In this document: piece after piece, positions 15,289 through 23,095 of the stretch | Layout of the letters: every line of letters begins with the position of its first letter | Position numbering within the stretch: position 1 is the stretch's first letter | DNA from: an uncultured Bacteroidia bacterium | Lineage (GTDB): Bacteria; Bacteroidota; Bacteroidia; Bacteroidales; UBA932 | Direction: 5' to 3' | Length of the DNA stretch: 39,050 nt | NCBI GenBank assembly: GCA_902784965.1 | Contig: CACZWU010000020.1 | Coordinates: 1 to 39,050 of the forward strand | Notes under the pieces: generated by a model | The model's database searches: none | Told to the model about the DNA's origin: nothing | Seen by the model: the letters and a program-made list of their open reading frames with translations, nothing else | Translations under genes and position numbers: made by a program

Positions 15289-15375
15289 CGGTGAGTGAGG
15301 GATTCGAACCCCCGGTACGGTCACCCGCACACCTGTTTTCGAGGCAGGCTCCTTCAACCACTCGGACAACTCACC
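15289..15375 (-). tRNA. tRNA-Ser (anticodon CGA)
   Basis: Class II tRNA of 87 nt including the discriminator base. The acceptor stem GGTGAGT/ACTCACC is perfect. D-arm TCC-loop-GGA, a long variable arm and T-loop TTCGAAT are all present. The anticodon loop CTCGAAA gives anticodon CGA, reading UCG. The last anticodon-stem pair (31-39) is C-A, a mismatch. CCA is not encoded. It lies 18 nt downstream of tRNA-Pro in the same transcript. Confidence 0.93.
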
Positions 15376-15393
15376 AGGGTAAGATACCTCTCT

Positions 15394-15469
15394 TGGTCTG
15401 GATGACTGGACTTGAACCAGCGACCTCCTGGTCCCTAACCAGGTGCGCTACCAACTGCGCCACATCCAG
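15394..15469 (-). tRNA. tRNA-Pro (anticodon AGG as read), CCA encoded
   Basis: Class I tRNA with perfect acceptor stem CTGGATG/CATCCAG, D-stem GCGC/GCGC, anticodon stem CCTGG/CCAGG, T-loop TTCAAGT and an encoded CCA (15394-15396). The loop TTAGGGA gives A34-G35-G36 with G37. The C1-G72 pair, A73 and G35-G36-G37 fit proline identity. A34 is unusual for a bacterial tRNA-Pro, where G34 or U34 is usual. Confidence 0.9.
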
Positions 15470-15479
15470 AAGTGGACCG

Positions 15480-15487
15480 CAAAGATA
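15480..15487 (-). promoter_or_regulatory. -7 promoter element (TATCTTTG) of the tRNA operon
   Basis: Exact TATCTTTG on the minus strand, ending 10 nt before the 5' end of mature tRNA-Pro. Confidence 0.65.
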
Positions 15488-15527
15488 GAAATTATTCGGT
15501 TCGTTTTCAAATTTTTTTAAAATTCCG

Positions 15528-15535
15528 TAAATTTG
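15528..15535 (+). promoter_or_regulatory. -7 promoter element (TAAATTTG) of the MMPL exporter gene
   Basis: TAAATTTG fits TAnnTTTG and ends 19 nt before the ATG at 15555. It faces away from the tRNA promoter 41 bp to the left. Confidence 0.55.
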
Positions 15536-15554
15536 TCATTTCTGAACGAAACAG

Positions 15555-18500
15555 ATGGAGAGTCAGCGTCCGGGACATTCTTTTGCCGCCTTCCTGGTAG
15601 AGAAGCGGCACGTGCTTTTTGCCGTGATGCTGGCTTTGGCGGTGGTCTTTGCGCTGATGATTCCCCGGACGCGCATCAACGAAGACGTGACGACCAACCT
15701 GCCGGCCGATTCGCAGATGCGAAAGGGCCTCCAGATCATGGAGGAGGAGTTCCCGATGATGGACATCCGGATGCAGACGCTCCGGGTGATGTTCTGGAAC
15801 GAAGCGCCGGCCGATTCTTTGCTGAAGGCCATCGAAGCGATACCGGGCGTCGCCCGCTGGATGGGGACCGAACAGCGGGACAGTTGTACCCTCTACCAGT
15901 TTTCGCTTCCCCGTGACGCCAAGGGTCCGCAGATCATAGCAGCCGTGAAGGCACGCTTTGGCGACCGCGTCCTGGCGGAAGTCGACGACAACAGCCGGAT
16001 GCCCGATAACCTGATGTCCCTGCTGGTCACGGGCGTGGCCATTGCCCTGCTCATCCTCATCCTGATGTGCCCCTCGTTCATGGAATCGGTGGTCTTCCTG
16101 ATAGCCATCGGCATTGCGGTGGCCCTCAATATGGGGACGAATGCCTTGCTGCCGAACGTCTACATGATGACCCATATGCTGGCGGCCGTGCTGCAGATGG
16201 TTCTGTCGATGGACTTCGGCATCATCCTGCTCAACCGTTTCCGGCAGGAGAAGCGTCCCGACCGCACCAACGAAGAAGCCATGCGGGTGGCCATCGCCGG
16301 CGCCGCCCCCTCCATCCTGGGCAGCGGCATGACCACCATCGCCAGCCTCATGATGCTCTGCTTCATGCGGCTGCACGTCGGCATGGACCTGGGCGTCGTG
16401 CTCTCGAAGGGTGTGCTCTTCAGCCTGATTGCCACCTTCACCGCGTTGCCGGCGCTGATCCTTCGCTTCGACAGGGCCATCGTCCGTACCGAGAAGCCGA
16501 TGCTGCGGCTGCCCACCGACCCGCTGGCCCGTTTCGAGATGCGCTACCGCATTCCGCTGGCCATCCTTTTCGTCGCCATCTTCTTCGGCTCGTGGTTCCT
16601 GCAGCAACAGACCCGCATTTCGTATTCCGTGGAATGGCCTTCGCCCATTACGGATATCTTCCCGCCCAAGAACCCGATGGTGATCATCTACCGGACCGAC
16701 GATGAGGAAGCCTTTCTGCCTATCGCCGACCGCATCATGCAGGAGCCGGGCGTGCTGGCCTGCCTGAGCTATCCCAGCATCGCCCTGAAGTCGCGCACGG
16801 CGTCGGAATGGGGCGAGCTGGCGCAGTTGATGCCAGGCACGGTGGATTCGATCCCCGACGGCGCGATCGACCTGCTCTATTATGCCACCACGCATCCCGG
16901 ACGGCAGGAGCGGATGCGCCTCGACCAGCTGGAGCCGACCGCGCGGGAACTGATGACCCTGGCGGAACAATATCTGCCGGAAGGGGCGACAGCCGGCCTG
17001 TCCACGCGTTTTGATATTGACCGCCTGATGAAGCAGATGAGCGCCAGTCTGCTGAAAGAACCTAAACCTGAACCCATACAGGAGGCAGCGCCCGCCCCGG
17101 CGCCCGACACTGTCGCCGTGCAAGTGGCTGTCGATACGCTCGCCGTCGAGGCCCCGGTTGCGGACACGCTCGTCGTCCAACCTGCTGTGCTCGACACGCT
17201 CCGGGTGGAAAAAGCGGGGAAGACAGAGGCAGACAGCGCCTTTGGCGAGATCGTGTCGCTCGATCTGAACGACACCGACGCCTTGCGCAGCTATTTCACC
17301 TACGAAAGCATCACGCAGCCCCGGACAGTCGAGGAGATGTCCTCGTTCCTGACCATCGACAAGAGATATGTGTCGATGGTCTATCGCATCGCCCGGGCCG
17401 GCCGGAAGGGCCGCCCCTCGAAAATGAGCGCCTATGAATTCCTCAAGGTGCTGACGGGCACGGTGTTGACCAACAAACTCTATGCGTCGATGGTATCGGC
17501 CGACCAGAAGAAAGTGCTCTATCAGATCGAAGAGGAGTTCGACGACGTGTATGCGGCCGGCCCGACGCTGCTGGCTGACGCTGTTCCTGCGTTACCCGAT
17601 GTCGCCGATACCCTGGCAATCCAGCCTGCCGTCGAGCCCGCACCTGCCGTCGATTCCTCCCTCATCGCCCAGGTAGAGCCCGAAAACCCGTTGCAGGCCG
17701 TACCTGAACCCGAAATAGAACCCGAGCCCGAGCCCGAACCCACGCCGCTCGAACGCCTGGCCGAGATGGCGTTCTCCGGCCGGAGTTACACCTCCGCCCA
17801 ACTGTACCGGGCCCTCCACGAGGCCGGCGTCGGCGTCAGCCGCGAGGAGCTCGACCTGCTCTACCTCTATTATGGCTACAAGACCCAGCGCGACACCACC
17901 ACGCGGCTCAACCTGCTGGAACTGGTGGAGGGTGTTTCGAATCTGGCGCAGCATCCGCTGCTCGCGCAGTACCTGGATACGACGGCCCGCTCCCGCCTCG
18001 ACGGACTTCAGGCCATGCTCGACCAGGAACTGGGCGCTCTCCGCAGCGGTGAATGGTCGCTGGCCGCGGTCGTGAGTGAACTGCCGCCCGAAAGCGACGA
18101 GACCTTCGCCTTCATCGATCGCGTGCAGACGATGTGCCGCGAGCAGCTGTCCGTCGAGCCCTATTATGCCGGGTTCACGGTGATGTACAAGGAGACGAAG
18201 GAAGGATTCCCGCGGGAACTGCTCGTCCTGACGCTCCTGACCGTGGGTACCATCTTCCTGATCGTGGCCCTGACCTTCCGGTCTCTGGCGGTACCTTTCC
18301 TGCTGATTCCCACCGTCCTGTCGGCCGTCTGGCTGAACGTGTACGCCAGCGGGCTCGGGGGCCATACCTTGCTGTATCTGGCCTATCTCATCGTACAAAG
18401 CATCCTGATGGGCGCCACCATCGACTATTCCATCCTGTTTACACAATATTACCGGGATGCGCGGCGGACGGTCGGCCGGGGCGAATCGCTCAAGCAGGCG

Positions 18501-18704
18501 TACCGCAAGTCGTTCCACGCCATCCTGACTTCCGGCCTGATCCTGATGCTGACACCTGCGCTGATGTCGTATACTATCACTGATCCGACTATCATCGCCG
18601 TCCTCCGCAGTATCTCGGCGGGGGCGTTGGCTGCAATCCTGTTGATTTTCTTTGTGTTGCCAGCGACTATCGCAATCTGTGACCGCTGGGTGGTGAAGCG
18701 TTAG
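15555..18704 (+). CDS. MMPL/RND-superfamily exporter with large acidic/proline-rich insertion
   Basis: Inner-membrane transporter of the MMPL (hydrophobe exporter) branch of the RND superfamily, expected to move lipids or other hydrophobic molecules using proton motive force. The 1049-aa protein has helix 1 at about residues 18-38, then a periplasmic domain. Helices 2-6 span about 155-300 with SMDFGIILLNRFR (D220), and helix 7 lies near 333-350. A very long second periplasmic segment (about 350-880) is followed by helices 8-12 with GATIDYSILFTQYYRDAR (D957). D220 and D957 are the proton-relay-type positions. The insertion holds two Pro/Ala/Val/Asp-rich linkers, including EPEIEPEPEPEP near 715, and two helical blocks that resemble each other. 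Typical MMPL proteins are about 750-850 aa. The stop overlaps that of the convergent SDR gene. Confidence 0.88.
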   Translation: MESQRPGHSFAAFLVEKRHVLFAVMLALAVVFALMIPRTRINEDVTTNLPADSQMRKGLQIMEEEFPMMDIRMQTLRVMFWNEAPADSLLKAIEAIPGVARWMGTEQRDSCTLYQFSLPRDAKGPQIIAAVKARFGDRVLAEVDDNSRMPDNLMSLLVTGVAIALLILILMCPSFMESVVFLIAIGIAVALNMGTNALLPNVYMMTHMLAAVLQMVLSMDFGIILLNRFRQEKRPDRTNEEAMRVAIAGAAPSILGSGMTTIASLMMLCFMRLHVGMDLGVVLSKGVLFSLIATFTALPALILRFDRAIVRTEKPMLRLPTDPLARFEMRYRIPLAILFVAIFFGSWFLQQQTRISYSVEWPSPITDIFPPKNPMVIIYRTDDEEAFLPIADRIMQEPGVLACLSYPSIALKSRTASEWGELAQLMPGTVDSIPDGAIDLLYYATTHPGRQERMRLDQLEPTARELMTLAEQYLPEGATAGLSTRFDIDRLMKQMSASLLKEPKPEPIQEAAPAPAPDTVAVQVAVDTLAVEAPVADTLVVQPAVLDTLRVEKAGKTEADSAFGEIVSLDLNDTDALRSYFTYESITQPRTVEEMSSFLTIDKRYVSMVYRIARAGRKGRPSKMSAYEFLKVLTGTVLTNKLYASMVSADQKKVLYQIEEEFDDVYAAGPTLLADAVPALPDVADTLAIQPAVEPAPAVDSSLIAQVEPENPLQAVPEPEIEPEPEPEPTPLERLAEMAFSGRSYTSAQLYRALHEAGVGVSREELDLLYLYYGYKTQRDTTTRLNLLELVEGVSNLAQHPLLAQYLDTTARSRLDGLQAMLDQELGALRSGEWSLAAVVSELPPESDETFAFIDRVQTMCREQLSVEPYYAGFTVMYKETKEGFPRELLVLTLLTVGTIFLIVALTFRSLAVPFLLIPTVLSAVWLNVYASGLGGHTLLYLAYLIVQSILMGATIDYSILFTQYYRDARRTVGRGESLKQAYRKSFHAILTSGLILMLTPALMSYTITDPTIIAVLRSISAGALAAILLIFFVLPATIAICDRWVVKR

Positions 18705-19483
18705 ACCGCCGAGACCTTTCCGGCCAGGCGGAAAAAGAGCCCCGGGAACCATTTGTAGGCGAAGCAGGCCAGCATTTCTTTCCCGCCCACGCGCACCTGG
18801 CGCCTGCCGCGTACGATGCCGTCGACGCACTTGCGGGCGCAGCGGTCGGCATCCATCCCGCCGGCCTGTCCGGGATCCATCTGCCCGTGGGCCTTACCGT
18901 CGCCTTCGAGGGCGCTCAGGCTGATGGGCGTGTTGATGCGACCCGGGAAGAGGAGCGTGACTTTCATCCCGGTTTCGAGCTGGAGCGCTTCGAAATACCC
19001 CTTGAGCGCGTGTTTGGCGGCGCAATAGGCCGAGCGCTGCGGGAACCCGAAGAGCCCGGAAATGGAGGAGGTGGCGGCGATATGGGTGTCGTGGTCCCAT
19101 TTTCCGGCGGCGTGGAGAGCCTTGGCCAGGTGGACCGGGGCGAAGAAATCGACTTCCATCACCCGGCGGTCAACCGACTCGTCAGTCTCCAGGGCAAGCG
19201 AGCGCTGCGAGATGCCGGCATTGAGCACCAGATAGTCGAGCCGCCCTTCCAGGGTCGGGACCAGCGCGTCGAGGACAGGGTAGTCGGTCAGGTCGGCTTC
19301 CAGGAGGCGGATGTCGCCGGCGCCCAGGTTGGCGCACTGATTGCGGACGCTTTCCAGCCGGCCGCGGTTGCGGGCCAGCAGCACCAGATTGGCGCCCCTG
19401 CGGGCGAATTCACGGGCAAGGGCGGCGCCGATGCCCGAACTGGCACCCGTGATGAGCGCCGTTTGTCCTTGTAAGCTTTTCAT
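18701..19483 (-). CDS. Short-chain dehydrogenase/reductase (SDR)
   Basis: Classical SDR with a Rossmann fold. The 260-aa protein has the NAD(P)-binding motif TGASSGIG (12-19), the acidic turn EADLTD (62-67), NAG (88-90), and the catalytic Ser140, Tyr153 and Lys157 (YCAAK). An Arg at the end of strand 2 (LLARNR) favours NADP(H). C-terminal hydrophobic residues (about 240-260) could associate with membrane. It is the third gene of a lipid operon, overlapping the acyltransferase by 4 nt, so it may reduce a lipid intermediate such as a ketone on a fatty or sphingoid chain. That substrate is inference from context. Confidence 0.9.
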   Translation of the reverse strand: MKSLQGQTALITGASSGIGAALAREFARRGANLVLLARNRGRLESVRNQCANLGAGDIRLLEADLTDYPVLDALVPTLEGRLDYLVLNAGISQRSLALETDESVDRRVMEVDFFAPVHLAKALHAAGKWDHDTHIAATSSISGLFGFPQRSAYCAAKHALKGYFEALQLETGMKVTLLFPGRINTPISLSALEGDGKAHGQMDPGQAGGMDADRCARKCVDGIVRGRRQVRVGGKEMLACFAYKWFPGLFFRLAGKVSAV

Positions 19484-20352
19484 GGCGTAGGGGTAGGGAG
19501 GATGGAGAGCTCGCTCCGTCGGACGAAATTCGTGGGAAGGGGCATGCCGTAGACGCTGTCGCGCAGCAGGCGTCCGTATTCCTCCAGGGAGCCGCAGGCG
19601 TTTTGTTCCTCGACCGGGATGGTCGCTCCGATGCCCAGTCGGATCTCCCGGCCCCGTTTATTGAATACTTCGCTGCAGAGACGCAGCAGCCGCAGCCGCC
19701 AGTCGATCAGGCCGAGCCGGTAATAATAAAGGGAGTTGCGGTCGAAGAATCGGATGGGAATCACCGGCACGCCCGCCTTCTGGATGATCCGCAGCACGGG
19801 CTCCTGCCAGGGACGGTCGAGGATGTCGCGGGTTTTCGGATGGAGGTCCGATACGGCGCCGGCGGGGAAGAAGCCCACCGGATGGCCTTCGTGCAGCCAG
19901 GCGAGGGTCCTGCGGATGCCGGCCAAGCTGTTGGCGTTGGGCGCGATCATCCCCTTGCCCTGGGGGACGACCTCGATGAAGTTGGGCGACATGGCCCGGA
20001 TATGGGCCAGGAGTTGGTTGACCGTCACTTTGTAGTCGGGACGCCGGTGTCCGATCATGTCGATGAGCATGATGCCGTCGAGATGGCCGTAGGGATGGTT
20101 ACTGACCGTGATGAAGGGACCTTCGGGCAGGGATTCCAGCCGTTCTGGGTTCCCGATGCTGTAGTCGATGCCCACGTCGTGCAGGATGGCGTCGGCAAAG
20201 TCGGCGCCCTGGTACTGGTTGTTGCGGTCGTATAACTCGTTGACCTTGTCGACGGAGGCAAGGTGCATGAAGCGTTTGATCAGAAACAGGCCCGCCTTGC
20301 CTTTCAGCTGCGGAACGATGTGCTGGAACTCTTCGGCGGTGATGACGGGCAT
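19480..20352 (-). CDS. PlsC-like lysophospholipid/glycerol acyltransferase
   Basis: Membrane-associated acyltransferase that transfers an acyl chain to a lipid acceptor. The 290-aa protein has the block I region SNHPYGHLDG (N85-H86...D92). The His-to-Asp spacing is five residues rather than the classical H-X4-D, as in the OlsA/GlsA-like and hemolysin-related branch. The later blocks are GFFPAGAVSD (block III type, Pro-Ala-Gly in place of Pro-Glu-Gly-Thr) and VPVIPIRFF (block IV). Members of this branch can acylate amino-acid lipids or lysophospholipids. It sits between the CDP-alcohol phosphatidyltransferase (3-nt gap) and the SDR gene (4-nt overlap). Confidence 0.85.
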   Translation of the reverse strand: MPVITAEEFQHIVPQLKGKAGLFLIKRFMHLASVDKVNELYDRNNQYQGADFADAILHDVGIDYSIGNPERLESLPEGPFITVSNHPYGHLDGIMLIDMIGHRRPDYKVTVNQLLAHIRAMSPNFIEVVPQGKGMIAPNANSLAGIRRTLAWLHEGHPVGFFPAGAVSDLHPKTRDILDRPWQEPVLRIIQKAGVPVIPIRFFDRNSLYYYRLGLIDWRLRLLRLCSEVFNKRGREIRLGIGATIPVEEQNACGSLEEYGRLLRDSVYGMPLPTNFVRRSELSILPTPTP

Positions 20353-20355
20353 GGG

Positions 20356-21057
20356 TCAGTCTTTCTTGCGAGGCATCGGGTCGATCCGGGCGTAGTAGCG
20401 CGCATCCTTGATGATGGTCACGAAATAGATGATGATCAGGATGGCCAGGGCAGCGAGACCGGGATAGTCGAGGGCGTGGAAAAAGAGTTTCTTGCCGAAG
20501 ACGACGAAGACGCGTTCGAACTGCTGCCAGGGCTTGATGAAGATCAGCAGGGTGTTGAGGATGATGGCGAAGAGACGGAATTCCGTGGGGCCGAGGCCGG
20601 CGTAGGTGAGCTTGAATTCAGCTCTCAGGTGGGCGTTCATGCTGACGTTGAGGGTAAGCTGCAGGTAGACCACCAGCATGGCGAGGGCCGTGTAGAGGTT
20701 CAGGAACGGCGACAGGCCGATGCCCAGGAACATCATCGTCTCGTTGAGGCCGTCGACGGTATGGTCGATATAGTAGCCGTAGATGGGCCGCTGGGTGTGC
20801 CGGACGCGGGCCAGGGTACCGTCGAGCGAGTCGCCATACCAGTTGACGATCAGGCCGAAGGTGCTGAGCCAGAGCCACTGTACGCTGAAATGCGACAGGA
20901 TGTAGCCCACCATGATCAGGAAGGCGCCGAAGACGCCGATCCAGGTGAGCATGTCGGAGGTCATCCAGGCCGGCTGGCGTTCGGCCAGCCAGACGAGGGC
21001 CTTTTTCTCCAGGCCGTTGAGGAATGAGGTCTGTATTCTTTCCGCCTTCTTGTCCAT
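20356..21057 (-). CDS. CDP-alcohol phosphatidyltransferase family protein
   Basis: Integral membrane enzyme that exchanges CMP on a CDP-alcohol for another alcohol, forming a phospholipid head group. The 233-aa protein contains the full signature D-G-x2-A-R-x8-G-x3-D-x3-D at residues 79-102 (D79, G80, A83, R84, G94, D98, D102). About six transmembrane helices follow the family pattern: about 34-58, 60-74, 103-130, 135-150, 165-185, 205-225. Which alcohol it uses (inositol, glycerol phosphate, serine) cannot be decided. It is the first gene of a three-gene lipid operon with the PlsC-like and SDR genes. Confidence 0.9.
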   Translation of the reverse strand: MDKKAERIQTSFLNGLEKKALVWLAERQPAWMTSDMLTWIGVFGAFLIMVGYILSHFSVQWLWLSTFGLIVNWYGDSLDGTLARVRHTQRPIYGYYIDHTVDGLNETMMFLGIGLSPFLNLYTALAMLVVYLQLTLNVSMNAHLRAEFKLTYAGLGPTEFRLFAIILNTLLIFIKPWQQFERVFVVFGKKLFFHALDYPGLAALAILIIIYFVTIIKDARYYARIDPMPRKKD

Positions 21058-21077
21058 AATAACTATTTACCAGTCAA

Positions 21078-21085
21078 CAAAGATA
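21078..21085 (-). promoter_or_regulatory. -7 promoter element (TATCTTTG) of the lipid operon
   Basis: TATCTTTG on the minus strand, 20 nt upstream of the CDP-alcohol phosphatidyltransferase start. On the plus strand a weaker element TAACTTTA (21106-21113) sits 4 nt before the peptidase ATG. Confidence 0.6.
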
Positions 21086-21117
21086 CATGAAAAAATGAAA
21101 AAGTGTAACTTTACGGT

Positions 21118-23040
21118 ATGAAACGATTTTTTGTTGTTGTGCTGACCCTGCTGGCAGTGGGGCAGTTCTCCCTGGCGCAGGATGCGTCCAGGATGTTGAC
21201 CATGGAACAGGCCGTGCTGGGCACGGGCCTCCGCACCCCGGTTCCCATGACCCGCTGGACCGGCGACAAGCAGGTGATCGCGCTGGTTGAGAGCCCCCGC
21301 GGCATGATGCCGCCGCGCGAACGGCCTGCCCGTTTCGCCTATACCCGCGGCAACAATCTCTACTATACCGACAAAGCCGGCGTGGAGCACGCCATCACGG
21401 CCTACGACGCCCCGGGCATTGTCTGCGGTACGAGTGTCAGCCGCAACGAATTCGGCATCAACGGCGGCATTTTCGTCTCGCCCGACAGCAGCAAGATCGC
21501 CTTCTACCGCAAGGACGAGCGCGCCGTGACGCTCTTCCCGCTGCTCGACATCAACACCCGCACTGGCACGCTGCGCGAGATCCGCTACCCGATGAACGGA
21601 ATGGCCTCCGAACACATCGCCCTGGGCGTGTATGACATCGCCGCCGGCACCACTATCTGGCTCGACGTCACAGACTTCGACGACGAGCGTTACCTGACCA
21701 ACATCACCTGGGGCCCTGGCAGTGACAAAATTTATATCCAGGTGCTGGACCGTCCGCAGAAGCACGTGCACCTCAATGTCTACGACGCTGCCGACGGCCG
21801 CTGTCTCGGCACCCTGCTGACCGAAGAGAACGGCAAATGGGTGGAGCCCCAGGAACCCCTGATTTTCCTGGAGAGCGATCCCGACCAGTTCCTTTATTTT
21901 ACCGACAACCGCGACGGGTACAAAAACTATTACCTCTGTTCGGCCAGCGGCAAGTTCGCCCCCAGGCGCCTGACCGCCGTGGATGCCGACTGCCAGTTCG
22001 TGGCGCAACGCGGCCGCTACGTCTATTACTATTCGGCGGAAGTCTCGCCCGTGGAGCGACACCTCTTCCGCGTCGACACCAGGACCGGCAAGATGCAGCG
22101 CCTGACCCGCGACAAGGGCTGGCACAGTTGCACCATTTCGCCCGACGGCAAGTATTTCTCCGACAACTACACCTCCCTGGGCCAGCCGGCCGTCATCAAG
22201 TACGGTACTACGGACGGCAAGAAACTTGAGACACTTTGGGAAGCTCCGGCCGAGAACCCGCTGCTGACCAACTGCAAGATCGAGATGGGCACGGTCAAGA
22301 GCGCCGACGGCCAGTACGACAACTGGTACAGCATCGTCTATCCGCTTGACTTCGACCCTGCCAAGAAATATCCTGTAATCCTTTATGTATACGGCGGCCC
22401 GCACTCCCAGCTGATCACCGACAACACGCGTGGCGGCATGTCGCTCTGGGACATCTACATGGCCCAGCACGGCTACATCGTCTTCACAATGGACAACCGC
22501 GGTACGCCCAACCGCGGTGCTGCCTATGAGAAAGCCATCCACCGGCAGTGCGGCCAGGTGGAGATGGCCGATCAGATGGAGGGCATGAAATGGCTGCTCT
22601 CGCACCCCTGGGCGGACAAGGACCGCGTGGGCGTACACGGCTGGAGCTACGGCGGCTTCATGACCATTTCGCTGACGGTCAACTATCCCGAGGTGTTCAA
22701 GGTGGCGGTGGCCGGCGGCCCGGTCATCGACTGGAGATGGTATGAGGTGATGTACGGCGAGCGCTACATGGAGACCGAGGCTACCAACCCCGAAGGCTTC
22801 GCGAAGACTTCGCTTATTCCGCGTGCCAAGGATCTCAAGTCCAAACTCCTCATCTGCCAGGGCGCCATCGACGATACCGTGGTCTGGGAACACAGCCTGA
22901 GTTTTGTGGAGGCCTGCATCAAGAACAAGGTCCAGGTCGATTACTTCCCGTATCCGACGCACCCGCACAACGTCCGCGGCGTCGACCGCGTCCACCTGAT
23001 GGACAAGGTCACGATGTATTTCGAAGATTACTTGAAATAA
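21118..23040 (+). CDS. S9 family dipeptidyl peptidase (DPP-IV-like serine peptidase)
   Basis: Exported serine exopeptidase of the prolyl oligopeptidase clan. The 640-aa protein has a signal peptide (about 1-20), an N-terminal beta-propeller (about 60-390) and a C-terminal alpha/beta-hydrolase domain (about 400-640). The nucleophile is S510 in GWSYGGF, the acid D585 in GAIDDTV and the His about H617 in THPHNV. The helix that in DPP-IV carries a Glu-Glu pair reads RNEFGI here, so X-Pro specificity is not certain. Many relatives are about 700-740 aa, so the propeller looks somewhat shortened. The gene is followed by a strong bidirectional terminator shared with the SusD1 gene. Confidence 0.92.
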   Translation: MKRFFVVVLTLLAVGQFSLAQDASRMLTMEQAVLGTGLRTPVPMTRWTGDKQVIALVESPRGMMPPRERPARFAYTRGNNLYYTDKAGVEHAITAYDAPGIVCGTSVSRNEFGINGGIFVSPDSSKIAFYRKDERAVTLFPLLDINTRTGTLREIRYPMNGMASEHIALGVYDIAAGTTIWLDVTDFDDERYLTNITWGPGSDKIYIQVLDRPQKHVHLNVYDAADGRCLGTLLTEENGKWVEPQEPLIFLESDPDQFLYFTDNRDGYKNYYLCSASGKFAPRRLTAVDADCQFVAQRGRYVYYYSAEVSPVERHLFRVDTRTGKMQRLTRDKGWHSCTISPDGKYFSDNYTSLGQPAVIKYGTTDGKKLETLWEAPAENPLLTNCKIEMGTVKSADGQYDNWYSIVYPLDFDPAKKYPVILYVYGGPHSQLITDNTRGGMSLWDIYMAQHGYIVFTMDNRGTPNRGAAYEKAIHRQCGQVEMADQMEGMKWLLSHPWADKDRVGVHGWSYGGFMTISLTVNYPEVFKVAVAGGPVIDWRWYEVMYGERYMETEATNPEGFAKTSLIPRAKDLKSKLLICQGAIDDTVVWEHSLSFVEACIKNKVQVDYFPYPTHPHNVRGVDRVHLMDKVTMYFEDYLK

Positions 23041-23044
23041 AAAG

Positions 23045-23077
23045 AGAGGCTCGCGATTTTGCACGCGAGCCTCTTTT
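23045..23077. terminator. Bidirectional intrinsic terminator
   Basis: Perfect 11-bp stem AGAGGCTCGCG / CGCGAGCCTCT (23045-23055 and 23064-23074) with an 8-nt loop. On the plus strand TTTT follows; on the minus strand CTTTTTATTT follows. It lies between the convergent peptidase and SusD1 genes and can end both transcripts. Confidence 0.88.
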
Positions 23078-23095
23078 GAATGAACTGAAAGTGGA

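Noticed and set aside
15507-17180. 557-codon minus-strand frame
   Set aside because: Antisense to the MMPL exporter; composition is Arg/His/Gly/Asp-rich with no membrane or domain pattern, and it would begin inside the transporter.
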